Position numbers and translations under genes: made by a program | Shown: positions 1-13,052 of the stretch, piece after piece | Layout of the letters: every line of letters starts with the position of its first letter | Position numbering within the stretch: position 1 is the first letter of the stretch | Origin: Formicarius rufipectus | Lineage: Eukaryota > Chordata > Aves > Passeriformes > Formicariidae | Assembly: GCA_013399695.1 (NCBI GenBank) | Contig: VXAU01000760.1 | Coordinates: forward strand, 186,001-250,000 | Length of the DNA: 64,000 nt | Direction: 5' to 3' | Notes under the pieces: model-generated | Seen by the model: the letters and a program-made list of their open reading frames with translations, nothing else | Databases searched by the model: none | Told to the model about the DNA's origin: nothing

Positions 1-1113
1 AATATGTAAACGTCGCTTTATATTGCTGTCACTTCAAAATAGCCTCATTTTACAGTAAAAAAATTTGGAGGTATATTTAAAGATACTCAGTTTCTGAGTG
101 ATGTGAATGTTTTCATATCATTACTGTAATACTTTTTTTAAAAAAATACATATGGTACATTTCCACACACTCTTGGCTTAAAATTTTTCACTCCTGCACA
201 GAGTTGGGATCTTTTTTCTCTCCTTAGATGCTGAAGGAGAGAAGAATATCTTAGCAGGTGTTTTTGTTTTGTTTTGGTTTTTTTGTTTTTTTGTTTTTTT
301 TAATGCAGTCATGATTCGTTCACCATATTCTTACTTGACAAAGCATCAATAGGAATACAAAGACTGTGCTTTTTACTCTTAGAATCGTATTTTCTGCTAA
401 ATGCTGTCTTTCCCCAGTGAGGTAAATGCTCTGGGTAGCTCCCTACATGGTTTTAATAGTCCCTGACAGTAGTTAAGCTGTAAGAAAACACAGAGCTGTA
501 GAGAACTGTACTATTTTATCAGGGCTTGGCACCACAGTGTTTTCCATCTCTGTCTATCATTAGACAAGAACACAGGGAGTTACAACCACCCAGTACATGC
601 CAGAAACCAGCCTTAAAATGGTATTATCTGTTTTAGGGTGAATACTCCTCATGTTCATATCAACATTATTGTAAATATCTATGGCTGTCTACTGGAAATT
701 GTGACTTGTCCTACTTTTATCCCCACTGTATTTTACAGCACACCTACATTTATCTTCATGCTGCCAGCAAGGGAAGTTTTGTAAAAAAAATTTGTTTTTA
801 GTCTTAGAAGTTCCTGAAATAACTGAAGAAATATCATTAATGAATTATAGAAAATAATGAACATTTCCAAGAAAGATAACTGTGTAATATTTTCTGTAAT
901 TTTCTGTGCAATACATTTAATCTAGAAAACTCTTGCTGGTTAACAATGGTTGATATTTTATGTTTATGTGATTTGGCATGGAAGCTGATAGGACCATTTG
1001 GGTAGTAGAAATAATCTAAAGAGTGGGAATCAGAACCCTGGCCTATATTACATTAATCTTCACAGCTTTTTCATTAGACTCACATCCTGTTCCTTATTAT
1101 ATGTAATTTGCAG
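1..1113 (+). other. CLSTN2: CLSTN2 intron, 3' part, with splice acceptor
   Basis: This is AT-rich non-coding sequence ending in a pyrimidine-poor acceptor, TTTGCAG, whose AG is at 1112-1113. A T-rich, G-interrupted low-complexity tract lies at 261-301. I see no coding exon, RNA gene or recognisable transposon in it. It is assigned to CLSTN2 because the exon that begins at 1114 needs one codon base from an upstream exon outside the window. Confidence 0.8.
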
Positions 1114-1362
1114 GAGCTTCCTCTGGTGCCATTGACCTGTTACCATCTCCCAGTGCAACAACTAACTGGACAGCTGGGCTTCTCATGGATAGCAATGACA
1201 TCATTTTTAAATTTGATGGAAAGCAAGGAGCCAAAATCCCAGACGGAATTGTCCCAAAAAATTTAACTGATCAATTCACCATCACTCTGTGGATGAAACA
1301 TGGACCTAGTCCAGGACTAAGAGCTGAGAAAGAGACTATTCTCTGCAACTCTGACAAGACAG
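1114..1362 (+). CDS. CLSTN2: CLSTN2 coding exon 1 of window: start of LNS domain
   Basis: Calsyntenin-2 is a type I postsynaptic membrane protein of neurons. This internal exon encodes 83 codons. Its first two bases complete a Gly codon and its last base starts the Glu codon finished in the next exon. The peptide runs ASSGAIDLLPSPS, then LLMDSNDIIFKFDGKQGAKI, then FTITLWMKHGPSP and ETILCNSDKT. This is the opening of the LNS/laminin-G-like sandwich of calsyntenins. Two N-glycosylation sequons are visible (NWT and NLT). The acceptor AG is at 1112-1113 and the donor GTGAGT starts at 1363. The ATG at 1185 is an internal Met, not a start. The paralogue choice rests on closer agreement with remembered human CLSTN2 than with CLSTN1 or CLSTN3. 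Confidence 0.95.
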
Positions 1363-2017
1363 GTGAGTCTAGGTATTGAAAAAATATTATGCAATGGGAA
1401 TATCAATGTTAGTAGAGTGTTCCCATCTCTCCTCATTTAACTTGGTCTGAGAAAAACCTACAAGGATCATCAGGTCCATCTCTTAACCCCAGACAGGACC
1501 ATCCCCAAGAGTCACACTATGACCCTGAGAGTGTCATCCAAACACTTCTTGAGCTGTGTCAGGCTTGGTCTGCTGTGCCCACTGCCCTGGGGAGCCTGTT
1601 CACTGCCTACCACCCTCTGGGGAAAGAACCTTTTTTCCAATATCCAACCCAAACCTCTCCTGACCCAACTTCAGGCCATTCCCTGGGTCCTGTCCCTGCC
1701 TCCCACAGAGCAGAAATCAGTGCCTGCCACTCCTGAGGAAGCTGTAATGCAATGAGGTCTCACCTCAGTCTCTTCTTCTCCAGGTGAACACACCATGTGC
1801 CCTCAGCTGCTCCTGGCATCCCCTCAAGGGCCTTTGCCATCTCTGTTGCCCTCCTTTGGACATGGCTTAATATTTTATAGGAGTATGAGTTAGGTCTTTT
1901 GATGTGGTTTTATATTTGGCTGGGCTTTGTCTTTTCCTTTGTATGTCCCTTTCAAACACATTCCCCCAAGCAGAGGTGGTGGTTGAGGTCACTGAGGGTG
2001 TGGGTCCCTCCTTTCAG
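1363..2017 (+). other. CLSTN2: CLSTN2 intron, 655 bp
   Basis: This is a short phase-1 intron between the first two LNS exons. About two thirds of it is a CR1 fragment, annotated separately. The acceptor is a pyrimidine run ending in TTTCAG at 2012-2017. Confidence 0.93.
1447..1869 (-). mobile_element. CR1 LINE fragment, 5'-truncated
   Basis: The + strand reads as the reverse complement of a CR1 3' region. The order of landmarks is right: a degraded 'gatcatcaggtccatc' block, then 'ggggagcctgttcactgcc', then 'ttttttccaatatccaaccc', 'cctgtccctgcc', 'cagtctcttcttctccaggtgaaca' equivalents and finally 'ttgccctcctttggacatg'. This matches the usual avian CR1 3' end with no reverse-transcriptase ORF left. 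Divergence from the remembered consensus looks moderate, so it is not a recent insertion. Ends are approximate. Confidence 0.85.
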
Positions 2018-2139
2018 AGATGAACAGACACCACTACGCTCTGTACGTGCACAACTGCCGGCTCGTGTTTCTGCTACGCAAGGACTTCGACCAGGCCGAC
2101 ACCTTCCGCCCCGCCGAGTTCCACTGGAAGCTGGACCAG
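2018..2139 (+). CDS. CLSTN2: CLSTN2 coding exon 2 of window: LNS domain
   Basis: The first two bases complete Glu, and 40 codons follow: MNRHHYALYVHNCRLVF, LLRKDFDQADTFRPAEF, HWKLDQ. This block is almost invariant in vertebrate CLSTN2. CLSTN1 as I remember it differs here (SLYVHGCRLIFLF and shorter, more charged sequence), which supports the CLSTN2 call. The exon ends on a codon boundary. The donor is GTACCC at 2140, weak at positions +4 to +6. GC content is clearly higher than in the flanking introns, which is typical for a constrained exon. The ATG at 2020 is internal. Confidence 0.96.
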
Positions 2140-5100
2140 GTACCCTGCTCTTCTCTTCCCTGTAACCCCCTCTCCCAGGCAAGGACAAGAGCCCCAGGCC
2201 CATCACAGCTGCCTTGGTTGCAGCTTGTAACTCTTATGACTCTAATTGGGATCCACGTGAAAAGATAAGTGAGTTAACTTGGGTGAGTCATTTTAGACAG
2301 TAGGGTTTTTGAGTCATTTTGAATGGTAAGTAGGGCTTTATATCCTTTGGTGATGGATAGAGATGTGACATTGCATACAGTGCCCTAAAAGTGTTCCATT
2401 TATCATTTTTTTAAAAATCTGCTTTATCAGCATGATGGGCGTGATGGAAACCGTTTCAGTAAGGAGTATGCTGACACACAGGCATTTGTAATGTAGTGTA
2501 AAGCCAAGCTGCAGTCTCTTTCTTTCATCTGCTGTGCTGATGAAATGTCTCCTTATTATTAAGAGTATATCACTAGAAAATTATTACTAAATAGATAAGA
2601 GTTGCCTTTCATGGTTTTATTAATTCTAGGCAGGATAAGGATCATTTAGATTAAAGACAGACTTCAGCAAAGCAGTGTTTTCTTGAAGCAAGTTTTTTTC
2701 ATCTCTCTGTGTTCAAACTATGATATTGAAGATGTAGATAGAAGAATGTTTACTTTTCTAATTCAACTTCTAAATATATATAAAAATATGATCTTTCTCG
2801 TGATTATCAGATGAGTGTGGTAAGAAAGCATGTGATGATCATAGCACTTGCTTTGCATTTACACTGGCCAGTCTGAATCACTTTCTGCTGTACTCAATAG
2901 GAAATCTTACAGTATCTGAAAGCAAATTTACAATAAATCATATTGAAGATTGCAAGTCAGGAGAAAGTGATGCCACCTCAGATAATGCTGTTCTGAGTAC
3001 AGAAAATGGATTTCTGTTTCTCAACTCTATGCTAAGCATATAAATTAATGGTTATGCAAAGTTTGTGTGAAGTAGGTGTGAAGTAGTTAGGTCACACGAA
3101 CTGAGTGCAGTTAGCTTTTATAACTTTACAGTGAGAAAAGACCAATGTCCTCTCAGTAAATGAAATTTTTGTGTAGCTCTTCTATGTTGGCCATGAACCT
3201 TCCTGACTTCTACTGAAAACTCCTACACGATGGACACTACAGATAGAAAAGATTTTTTTTTTTAGGTCACACGATTAACTTCCTTTCATTCAGCTACTGT
3301 CAATTGATTTCCACAGTATATTTTCTAGCTGAAAAAGAAAGTAAGATTAAAGTATAAATAAAGTTTTTTATAGGTTGTGTGACTAGACTTCCATGAAGAT
3401 AAATTTGTATTGTCATGGTGATACTGTTGTAAGTTTTGTCATGGAGGGACCTCATAAAGATTGCTTCTTTATCTCTTCTCCATGCTCCATCTGGCCTATA
3501 TGGTAAATGACAAAAAACTGAAAATAAAACATACATGAATAATGGGCTGGTAAGGAATTTGCATGGTTTTGAAGACAAGGCAGTCAGAAGTTTTCACTTC
3601 AAAGTAGTAAAATTATGCCAGCTTCTAACTATATACCCAGAGTCATCTACCTAAGAAAACACAGGATATTTTAAAACCACATCAACAAGCAAGTTATGAT
3701 CCACTTAATATGAAAAGAAGCTTGGCTAGACTTAAAAAGGTAGTTTAAAGTGCTCTAGGCACTCAAGAGTGTGACACTGACAGTTGTTTCTTTGCATGCT
3801 TAGATATTGAAATACCTCTGGAAAGCTCACCTTCAGGACAGGTCATTCTGTAGTGACATGTCCTGATTCCCTGTTGTTGTTTTGTTTTTTTTTTTAAGAA
3901 AAGCCTGGGAATTGGGCTGTACCCAAGTGCTGTCCATGTTCTGCCCACCTGCACTGCACTACAGGCTTTGCATGTATGACTCTGAAAGACAATTCAAAGG
4001 TTGGCACCCAGCAGAGCCACGGTGCAGGAAAATGTGGCAGAGCACTTTATTGCTGAGATCACTTGGCAAGTGTGACAACAACCCATGGCCTGTTTTTGCT
4101 GAGAGGAATCCGATGACCTTGGAATAGGGTGAAGCATGAACCAGTGAAATCATTTATCATTCGTGCTGCAGAACAGTAAAATTTATGACACCAGCTGCTT
4201 TGGGCTCTGTCTCCTGCACAGGCCTGCTCACTGTTTCCTGGCACTGACCAAGGATGTGAGCTTATTGTCATTCCAAGCTGAATTTAGTTTTCCACCTCTT
4301 GTTTCTGTGGTGGGTGTGTGTGGCACACAGCTTGGCTGCAGGCTCATTCCTGGCTCAGTACAAGGATCCATGTAACATTTATGCACTTACACCTGAGCAG
4401 GGCATCTGAAGCCTCATGGTACCACAGGGCTATCATAATAGTCTTGCATAATAGTCTTCACATAGACTGCCTAGTTATCTCTGGGAAGATTCTGTCTTTA
4501 AGTTAGTTCATAAACCTAAGGATTTATTTCCATTATGGCTTCCAGTGCATTTAGCCCTGTTTGCTCCGTTAGACTGAGTGGCCTTTGGGAGGTGGATTTT
4601 TCACTTTCTGTGCTGAGGATGCACAACCTGAGTGTGCCATAACCCTGGGTACACGTACCTTTAGTAGGGACCTGCTGGCACAGGAGTATGTCTCCAAAAG
4701 GTGCTGACAATCAGAGGTAAGAGAGTCTACTGAAGGTATCTTTGTTAATTATAAGAAAGATGAGGGGAAAAATTTATATAGTTTCGGGTTTTCTCCACTT
4801 TTCCTTTTTTTTTTAAATTAATCTTAGTTATGAGATAATCCATTAGCAGTAATGTGGGAGAAAAGGTATGGAAAGAACTGTGTTAAAGAAAAAGTCAGGT
4901 CTGTAATGCTGGCTAATAAAAACTATGGTTTTCCCCAAAAACTGCAATAGATGTCTAAGTAGATGTGAGTCTTTCCCTTTTATTCCAATTTCCTTGGAAG
5001 TGCAGGTGTTTCCTTTGTTTCAGTATCATGACCTTCTTCTTGAGTTTCCCATGCAAAAGTTTGAATTGAATACCATGATGTGTTTGTCAACTTCTTTTTG

Positions 5101-8100
5101 TCATTTCTTATCTCATCTTTAAGCATTAGACACTTTTTAGATGTGAGAGCTTATTACAAAAAGTTTTATTACCAAAGTCAGTAAAGGGCACCTAAATCAT
5201 TACCTAATTGTCTCAACTGGATAGAAATGTAGATGTGGTGTTAATTGGCCCCAAGTATACATTAGGGCCATCTAAGAATAACATATAAAAACTATTTCTT
5301 TGAAATTCTTGGAAAGCTGGGAACAGAGTCAAAATAATAGTTTGGATAATGAACCAAGGCATTCAAGCATTTGGTGACAGTGGAAAACATAACATTATAT
5401 AGGACAATGCACAGTGTATTTCACACTGTTCATCACAGAGATTACCTTTTTCATACAAATATGAGGACAGTCAGGCCAAAAGATATTTTTTCTTTCCCTA
5501 AATCAACAGAAGAGGAATATTTTTTTTTCATTTTTTTTTTACTAGTGGAAAAAGGTATTTGAGCTAGGAATTAACAATTTTTTCAGGTACTTACTTCTAT
5601 TCACAATGGAAAATTATTTTCAGGATGTTATCACCCTCAAAATAGTCTTTGAGCCCATAGGCAAAATTGGTATTGATCCCATTAAAAAACAGAGAATGCA
5701 CTGCATGATCTGGAGTCATTCTAAGTCAGCAAGGAAGAGATAAACATGCAGAAAGTTACTGTTTCTTTTCTAAGATTAAATAAATTACTTTGAATAATCC
5801 AAAATAAACCTGTGGTGCTTTTCATTGTGGAAAAACCTCAAACAATCACTTGTAAGACAGGAGAGAGAGAAAGAGGTTGAGATAAATCTGAATATTCTGC
5901 AGTGTGTGTGGGCACAGAGGTGCTGAAGGGCCCCCATTGGCATTGCAGCACTTGGCTGGCCACACAAACACAGTGGGGTCTTCTCCCTGCCCAAAACAGC
6001 CCTGTCCTTCATCCCCAGGGCAAGGGCTTCAGAGAGGAGGAACTGACTTGTGAGGAAATCTGTGTAAAAGTAAAGTGAAATTGAGTGGAGATGGTGATTT
6101 TTTTTTAATAATAAAATTAGCTCTTTCCATTGAATAGCAGCACTTTTATGGGTGACAGTTGTTCTTGTATGCTGGATTTTTTAGATACCAGTGCATTAGT
6201 GTTTATCTAGTTTGGGGAAGACCACCATTGACATCATGGAAACTCTAAGTGGCCTCCTTCTCAGAGAGAAAATGAGTGAATATTTGGGGAAAGTACACAG
6301 TATTCTCAGTCCCAGAGGGTTAAAGGTTCACAGAGAAGACAGGATGGTGCAAGTTTCCATCATCTCTGTGCACAAAATTTCCCCTCCAGATAAAAGACCT
6401 CTGGCTTGTCAGTCCCATACTTTTCAACACGATGCTCTCATGAAAGTTAACATTTATTTTATGATGTAGTTCAGTTGTTTACTTTTACTTGAAGCTTAAA
6501 GGCTTTCTTGTGCTCTTAATCACTTATTGTACAAGTTGCCATGCAGACCTGCACTGCTTTATGCTAAAACTACAGAAAGAAATCAGATGTTTTCCTACAG
6601 AGCCGGTAAGGGAGATGATAAATGAATCACACTAATCCTACAACAGAGATGAAATAATTCCAGAACTTAAAAAGTCTTTGCAGCTTCCATGGCACCTCAA
6701 GTGTGTAACATTACAGCCCTGTCTCTTCTGACACAGTTTATTACCAGTTTCCTCTTTAAATGCTATTTTGACAAATTTTTATTCAAGCACCCTGCTTCCA
6801 AACAGTTTTTTGGTAGCACAAGGATGAGTCATCAGTGCTGATAAATGCCAAAAGTACTCTTTGAGATCCCAGCTGAAAGAAGCTTATTAAATATATGTTT
6901 TAATGCCACTGCTGCATTTACTACTAATAACAAAATCCTGACAAAGCACTCCCAGTGGCTTTCCAGAACTTGCTTTATGACATACAGAAGGTCCTTTGGA
7001 CCAGCTCTGAAGTGTTGCCTACAAATTGATCTGGGTTTGTGCCTTTCTGATTTCTGCAGTCCAGCCCAGTGTGAAATGCACTGACTGTGCTTCTGTAAAA
7101 CTTCTGTGACCCTTAATCAGCACCCAAGCTGAGTTCTTTTTAATTTCTGTATTTGTATTTGCTTGAAATTATTGGTAGACGTTTCTGTGTATTTATATTC
7201 TGTGTTTTGCAATTTTCTCAACTTTTTGACCATAGCAGATTTATTACAATGGTATTGGATTTTCAAACCTGTTGGTGCTGACCTGCTGTTCCCAAAGAGT
7301 TAAAATGAGTGAGGACAATTCTCCTGAAAATGATACCTATTATCTGTTGTCCTTTGGCTCTTGCATGAGAAACTGTTCACATGTGGTTAGGTTGTTACCA
7401 AGGGAAATTAGAACTCTTGCAACCACTAAGCCCCTAAGACATCTTTTTTTTATTTTTGTTTTAATCAAATCAGAAGATAATTTAAAAAAAAAAAAAAGGA
7501 CATTCTGCATAGAATAAAAGGATTTTAAAACTGGGTATAGCACCAGGAGATAATAACAAGTATAGCACTCTAAGCATATTGTGGGAAGGTCCCCAAAATT
7601 TTAGTTTCTTGGGGAATATCTCGACAGGGAGTTGTTAACATGCCTAAACAAGCCAGGTTAAAGTCTCTGTTAACTTGCCCTGCTCCTACAGTACTCTGGG
7701 AACTCTAGAACTGTAAAGCTTAGAACTGAAATTGCCTATCAAGCTGCAATGTGAATAGTCATATTTCCTTTTTTATTTTTTGGCTATTTCCAATATTTAT
7801 ATTTTGACCTGTCACTGATTTATCACTTATGCCACCAGAGTTTGTGCAAAACATGCAAAAACTGTTTGGAAAATGTTGCTGAGGAGCCAGATCTGTTATT
7901 TGGGCAATTTCCTGGGGCATCTCTGTCTTTGAAGAAAAGCGGGTTGGCTTTGGAGCATTCAGGTGATGGTGAAAGCATTTCACTAAGGTAGGACCTTTAT
8001 CCTTCCAAATTCAGGTTAAGAGAAGAAGAGGCTGTGCTATCAGTAAATATAAATTCATTTATGTGCATGAGCTGTTTATTCCAGCTTTGGAGCTTTCTGG

Positions 8101-11100
8101 ATGTCCTCAGTTCAGGAATAAAGTATGGTGTTTTTCCATTGATTTTCTTTCAACATCTGGTTCGTCTCTTGGCAGTGTCAAAGCCTAGAAAGGCATGTGT
8201 TTAAGCACATGATGAAAAATTATGTAAAAATGCAAAACTTAGCAGCTTTTCTAGTTATACAGTTAAAAAATAAACACAGGGTTCTGCCTAACTGTAGTGA
8301 TCAGATGTTACTGAACTGACATGTTTGCTTGATGCAATTTCATGACAAGAAAGGTGGATTATAAGAGAATAATTTCACCATGAATGAACTGTGGATCTAA
8401 TTTTCTAAGACACGTGGAAGTTACAGCATGGCAGCACAAAGACATGCTGCAGCTCCAGTACATGAGGGGGGTTTTCAGGTGCTTTTATCTGTCAGTGTGA
8501 CGAAGCAGTTTCATTATTTAAAGTTGTAATTATGCCATCCATAGTTTTGAAGCCCATTGTGAAAATCAGTATTACACATTTGAAGTTTCAAAGCTAGTAA
8601 AGCAGCTCACAGCCTGCATGCAGATTAGTTTGCAAACTCTTCCACCGTTGTCACAACGTCTGTTATATAGAAAAGTTCTTATTTCAAAGATTTTTTTTTT
8701 CCCCCTAATGCAGTTATTTACTTGCACCCAGTAAGAGTAGAACAAGAAATCCTCCTTGCAGGAAGGCTGGCTCTGACAGCCCAGGGTCTGATGAAGCTCC
8801 TCACTAATTATTGCAGCTCATTAGGCCACAGAGAAGGCAGCAGGTTGTTCTGCCCAGCTGGGGCTGGGCAAAGGACACCCCAGGGCGTGTGTTTCTCTGA
8901 GGGCAGTGGAGTTGATTCTTACGAAGCAGAGGTTGGTGAACAGTAGGACATCACATGGTCTTACGGGGATAACTTTTCTGGCCAATATCCAAAGCAGAGT
9001 TAAGGGCAAGAGGAAGTCATTTGCCCAGCTCAGGAGCAGGTTCTGGCTGGAGAAGAGCATGATATCAGTGATGGCAAGTTCTGGCAAATGCAATGAAGTG
9101 GTCGAGCACATTATGGTCAGATCCCAGTGAGCTCAGTCTGCCCTGCTCAGAAAACTGACTGGAAAGCTTCCTTTTGCATTGTTGTCCATAAATCCAACTT
9201 GTTACTAGACCAGGAAAGCAAAGATTACAGAACTCAAATTCTTTGCTACTGAAATTTCCATTAAAAGGGAAGTAGAACTTGATCCATTAATCGTTACTTT
9301 GTCTACCCACTAAATTTTGTTTTCTAATATTTATTATCCAAATTGTAGTGGATGTCCATGGGCATCCTTAGCAGACAGGGAGATGGACTTATATGTAATC
9401 TTAAAATTCCTTCCAGCGTTATGTATGTCTCTCTAAGTAATGCCTAATATTCTAAAAATATATTATTATGGTTGCTAATAGTTTAATAAAGTTTATAGCA
9501 GTACTTTGTTATGTGAGAGTAACCATATAAATAACTCCACACCCAAGACAGTAGGAGCCATTTAGCTGTAGTATGGATTTGTCAGTTTTCACCATGCCAG
9601 CTCCATAGATCATCCAAATCAATATTCTTATTTGCAGAACTCCTGGGAGGTATTAGGAATGGCTGTGGTGGGTAAACCAAATGTTTGATTTACATGATTT
9701 TGATGAAAGATCAATTTTACTTTTCATAACGAGCTCTACTTTTTTAAAATGTATTGACTGTCTTAAGACATAGATTTAAAAAACACTTCCTGAATTCAGC
9801 AGACTTTCAGAAGAATTGATATCTGTTGGCCATACTGAACTTTTCTGATATTGGTGTGGTTATTTGCTGCAGAAAGTAAAGAATTCCTGGGGGCTGCATT
9901 AAGTGCCTTCAGAGCTCTTAAGCCAGTGTTTCCACTGGGTGAATCTGTGCTGTTCTCAGCTGCTCTTGCACTGGCTGGGAATCTAAACCTTTGCTTTCTT
10001 ACCAAATTCGTATTCACTCTCTAACAGTAAAGGGAACTTCAGCAGTTTAAAATAAGGTCTTTTAAATAAGATCAGGATATCTGTGCAGGTTTTTAGTGTA
10101 ATGCCACCAATTAAAAATGCAGTCTTCAAGTTGTACTTGGAGCCATGAGGTTTGCAAGAGCTGAGATTGCTTCAAAATTTAACATTTACCATTATCTCAG
10201 CCCTGATTAGGTTACAAATAATTGTGAATCCATTTATAGTTTTGCAGTAGTATTAGTTCTGGCTAGAAAATGGAAATCTTAATGAATAATTCCATGTCTT
10301 AAAAGCATTTTTCTCTTTAGTCAAATATTCTTTGTAAGCAGGAAATTAACCCTACAGAACAGAAGCCTCCTCGAGAGGAAGAAGAAGGATCCTCACCTGA
10401 ATTTTCCATTTTCAAATGAAAGTCTAAGTGTAACTTTAATGTCAGAAATTGCAACTTTATTGAATCATAATTTCAGGAGAGTCCTTGACATTCTTTGGTA
10501 TTATTATTGATAGATGTGATGGTTTTTAGTTTTAGGGTTCTTTAGTATTTGCATATTCAGGTCATAACAATCCTCCACCAGCGAGTAAATTTCCCCAAAG
10601 AAACATCCCTATGACCCAGATGTTGCACAAAGTTCTCACAGTGTGTTTTAGCATACCTTCCAAATGTAAAATATCCTCACAGCAGCCAGTTAAGTTCCTA
10701 TCCTAATTTACTCAAGCCTGCTCAAAGAGACAAAAAGCTGCAGACTGATATTTCACAGATTTTCCTACTCTGTGCTGGTGTTCTTGCAAATGGACAATTA
10801 ATGGATTCAAGACACTCAGGAGTTGTACTTCATTTTTTCAAGCGGTTAGTCAGAGTCCAGGGGTTTGCTAAGTTATTTTCCAGGCTTACAATGGCTCTTT
10901 TATTACCAATTCAGTCTTTTCCCTTTCAATTTGTTTATTCCAATTAACCTGTGGACTCGGATTTGTTCAGAGTAATTTACTGCTGTTGTTGTAATTGGAT
11001 GCATGGCCTGCATGGCAGTATTTATTCTTCCATAAGTGGCCTCACACTCTCTCTGAGGAATCTCTGCTGACATCCCTGAGTTTGGCTGCACTCCCCAGTG

Positions 11101-11282
11101 AGGATTTGCTGTCCTGCTCCAGGGCCAGCACAGAGACCCTGATTTCAAACTCAGTCTTCATTTTCCATATGCTGGGTATTTAACCAAATGTGGCTGATTT
11201 AACAAAGATTCTTGCAGTAATGAGTAACGTACCAGCCCGTGCTCAGCTGAAGTCAACACAAGTGGGATCACAGCTAAGGGTG

Positions 11283-11352
11283 TTACAGTTCAACCAGAAT
11301 ATTCTGTTATTAATCTATTACAGTTCAACCACAATATTCTGTTACTAATCTG
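11283..11352 (+). repeat. 35-bp tandem duplication, two units
   Basis: Units 11283-11317 and 11318-11352 both begin TTACAGTTCAACCA and differ at three positions (G/C, T/C and the last base A/G). It looks like a simple local duplication inside the intron. Confidence 0.9.
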
Positions 11353-13027
11353 ACTCTGGTGTGTGTTCAATGGAAGACCATTCTGTTTTGTGTGCAGAGG
11401 TGACAGCAAAGTCCAGTTGCCTCCAGGTATCTGCTATAGGGGACCTTGCACAATGTCAGACTTGGGTTTCCTGCAGGTCTGTTCTTCCTTTCTTTCACTG
11501 TCATTAGTTCAGTGGAGTAATTGTGTTTTGATTTCAGAAACACACAGCCCTGAGCTGGATACAACTCACCTCTGGACTAATTTTAACTATTTCAGCAGTT
11601 ACAGTGGTTTCATGACACGTAAGACTTCCATATTAATTGGTTTGGATTTATTAGCATATACTTAAGGGGAGCACATTGTCCTTTTGTCCTCAATATTCAG
11701 ACTTTTTTTTTTCTTCAAAAAAAGTTATTTACAGTTTTGAAAACAAACACCTGAACTGTTTGACAAAACTAAATGGTGTATTTTTCAGTGTTCTTTCTTT
11801 TTTCTCCCTAAAGAACCTCTCATCCCATTGCTAGCAACAGTAATTTCATTTTAAGGATAAGTCTGCAATCCAGCAGCCCTTTTCCATCAGCAAAACAAAG
11901 CTTCACAGGGAAAATTCTAGCCAGCTCACCTGTGAATAAATGTTTGAACCTTGAAATAATTACTTTAATGAGATCCATAAAACTTTAAGGGTTTGTGCAA
12001 CACTGATATTGAAATTTTCTTCGCACAGTCTATTTGTTTCATGTCCCTAATGCCCACCCAGGACTATTCTGGGATGCAAACCTTCAGTGATGACTTGTTT
12101 CCTCCCATAAGAACATTAAGAATGTGATCATGATTAGTACTGAAAGCAAGCTATATATTGACTAAATAACAACATTCTCAGGCAAAGTCACAAATACAGC
12201 TGATAACTAATTACCTCAGTGTAGTATATAACATATAATCAGCCTGTCTGCAAAATGCCAACTATGTAATTAAAGTCCCAGTTTCACCAAAGAGACTGCA
12301 TAATATTTGGGTTGTATAATTTCCTGACTTATCCCTGAGTATAAATACAGAAACGTGGATACCCAACCATTCTTCACAGAAATATTAAGTTAACCAAATA
12401 CATCTCACTGCCACCTTTTAGCTGCACTAAAACCAAAATATCCTTTGGGTTTTTCTGCATTATGTCCTAATTGCCTGCTGGAACTAAAGTGAATCCCATA
12501 CTAATCTGAGTGGAGAAGGAGCATCTGTTTGTGATGTGTCTTTCTGCTGCTGTGGGTCCTTCCACCCCAGCGTGCAGCACTATTCAAATCTTGTAGTGGT
12601 GGGCTCCATGGGATTCACCCCAAGTGATTCTCTGGAGATGTCCTCTCCATTGAATGGGAGAGCAGGAGTTCTTTCATCTCTGATTTGCACTGTGCACTTT
12701 CAACACAGCAAATATCTTTCAAGCAAATCCCCCTTCCCAAAACATGGAGATTGTGAAAGGGTCTTTAATACCTGTGTCAGCTCTGCCTTCCTTTGCTGAG
12801 TACTTTTAAAGCAACCCTTGCAAGTAGGATGAACACTTCCTTCAGAGATAGGAAGCCTTTGAAGAGGGTTTTCCAGGTGATGGAAAGCCTTCAAAGAGCC
12901 AGCAGTACCACTGGCTAAAGGAGAGCTCTCCAGTCCAGGAGAGTATTCAGGTGGGTTTTCTTCTGTGTGCAGACTAACTGGGAGTCTTGGTATTTTCCAG
13001 ATGGTAGGTGAGAACTGAGGTATCAAG

Positions 13028-13052
13028 TTATTTATTTTATTTATTTATTTAA
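13028..13052 (+). repeat. (TTTA)n microsatellite
   Basis: About six TTTA units with one T insertion near the start. Confidence 0.85.

Noticed and set aside
1185..1187. ATG codons inside exons (1185, 2020, 46440) as alternative starts
   Set aside because: They are internal Met residues of exons whose frames continue upstream through splice sites.
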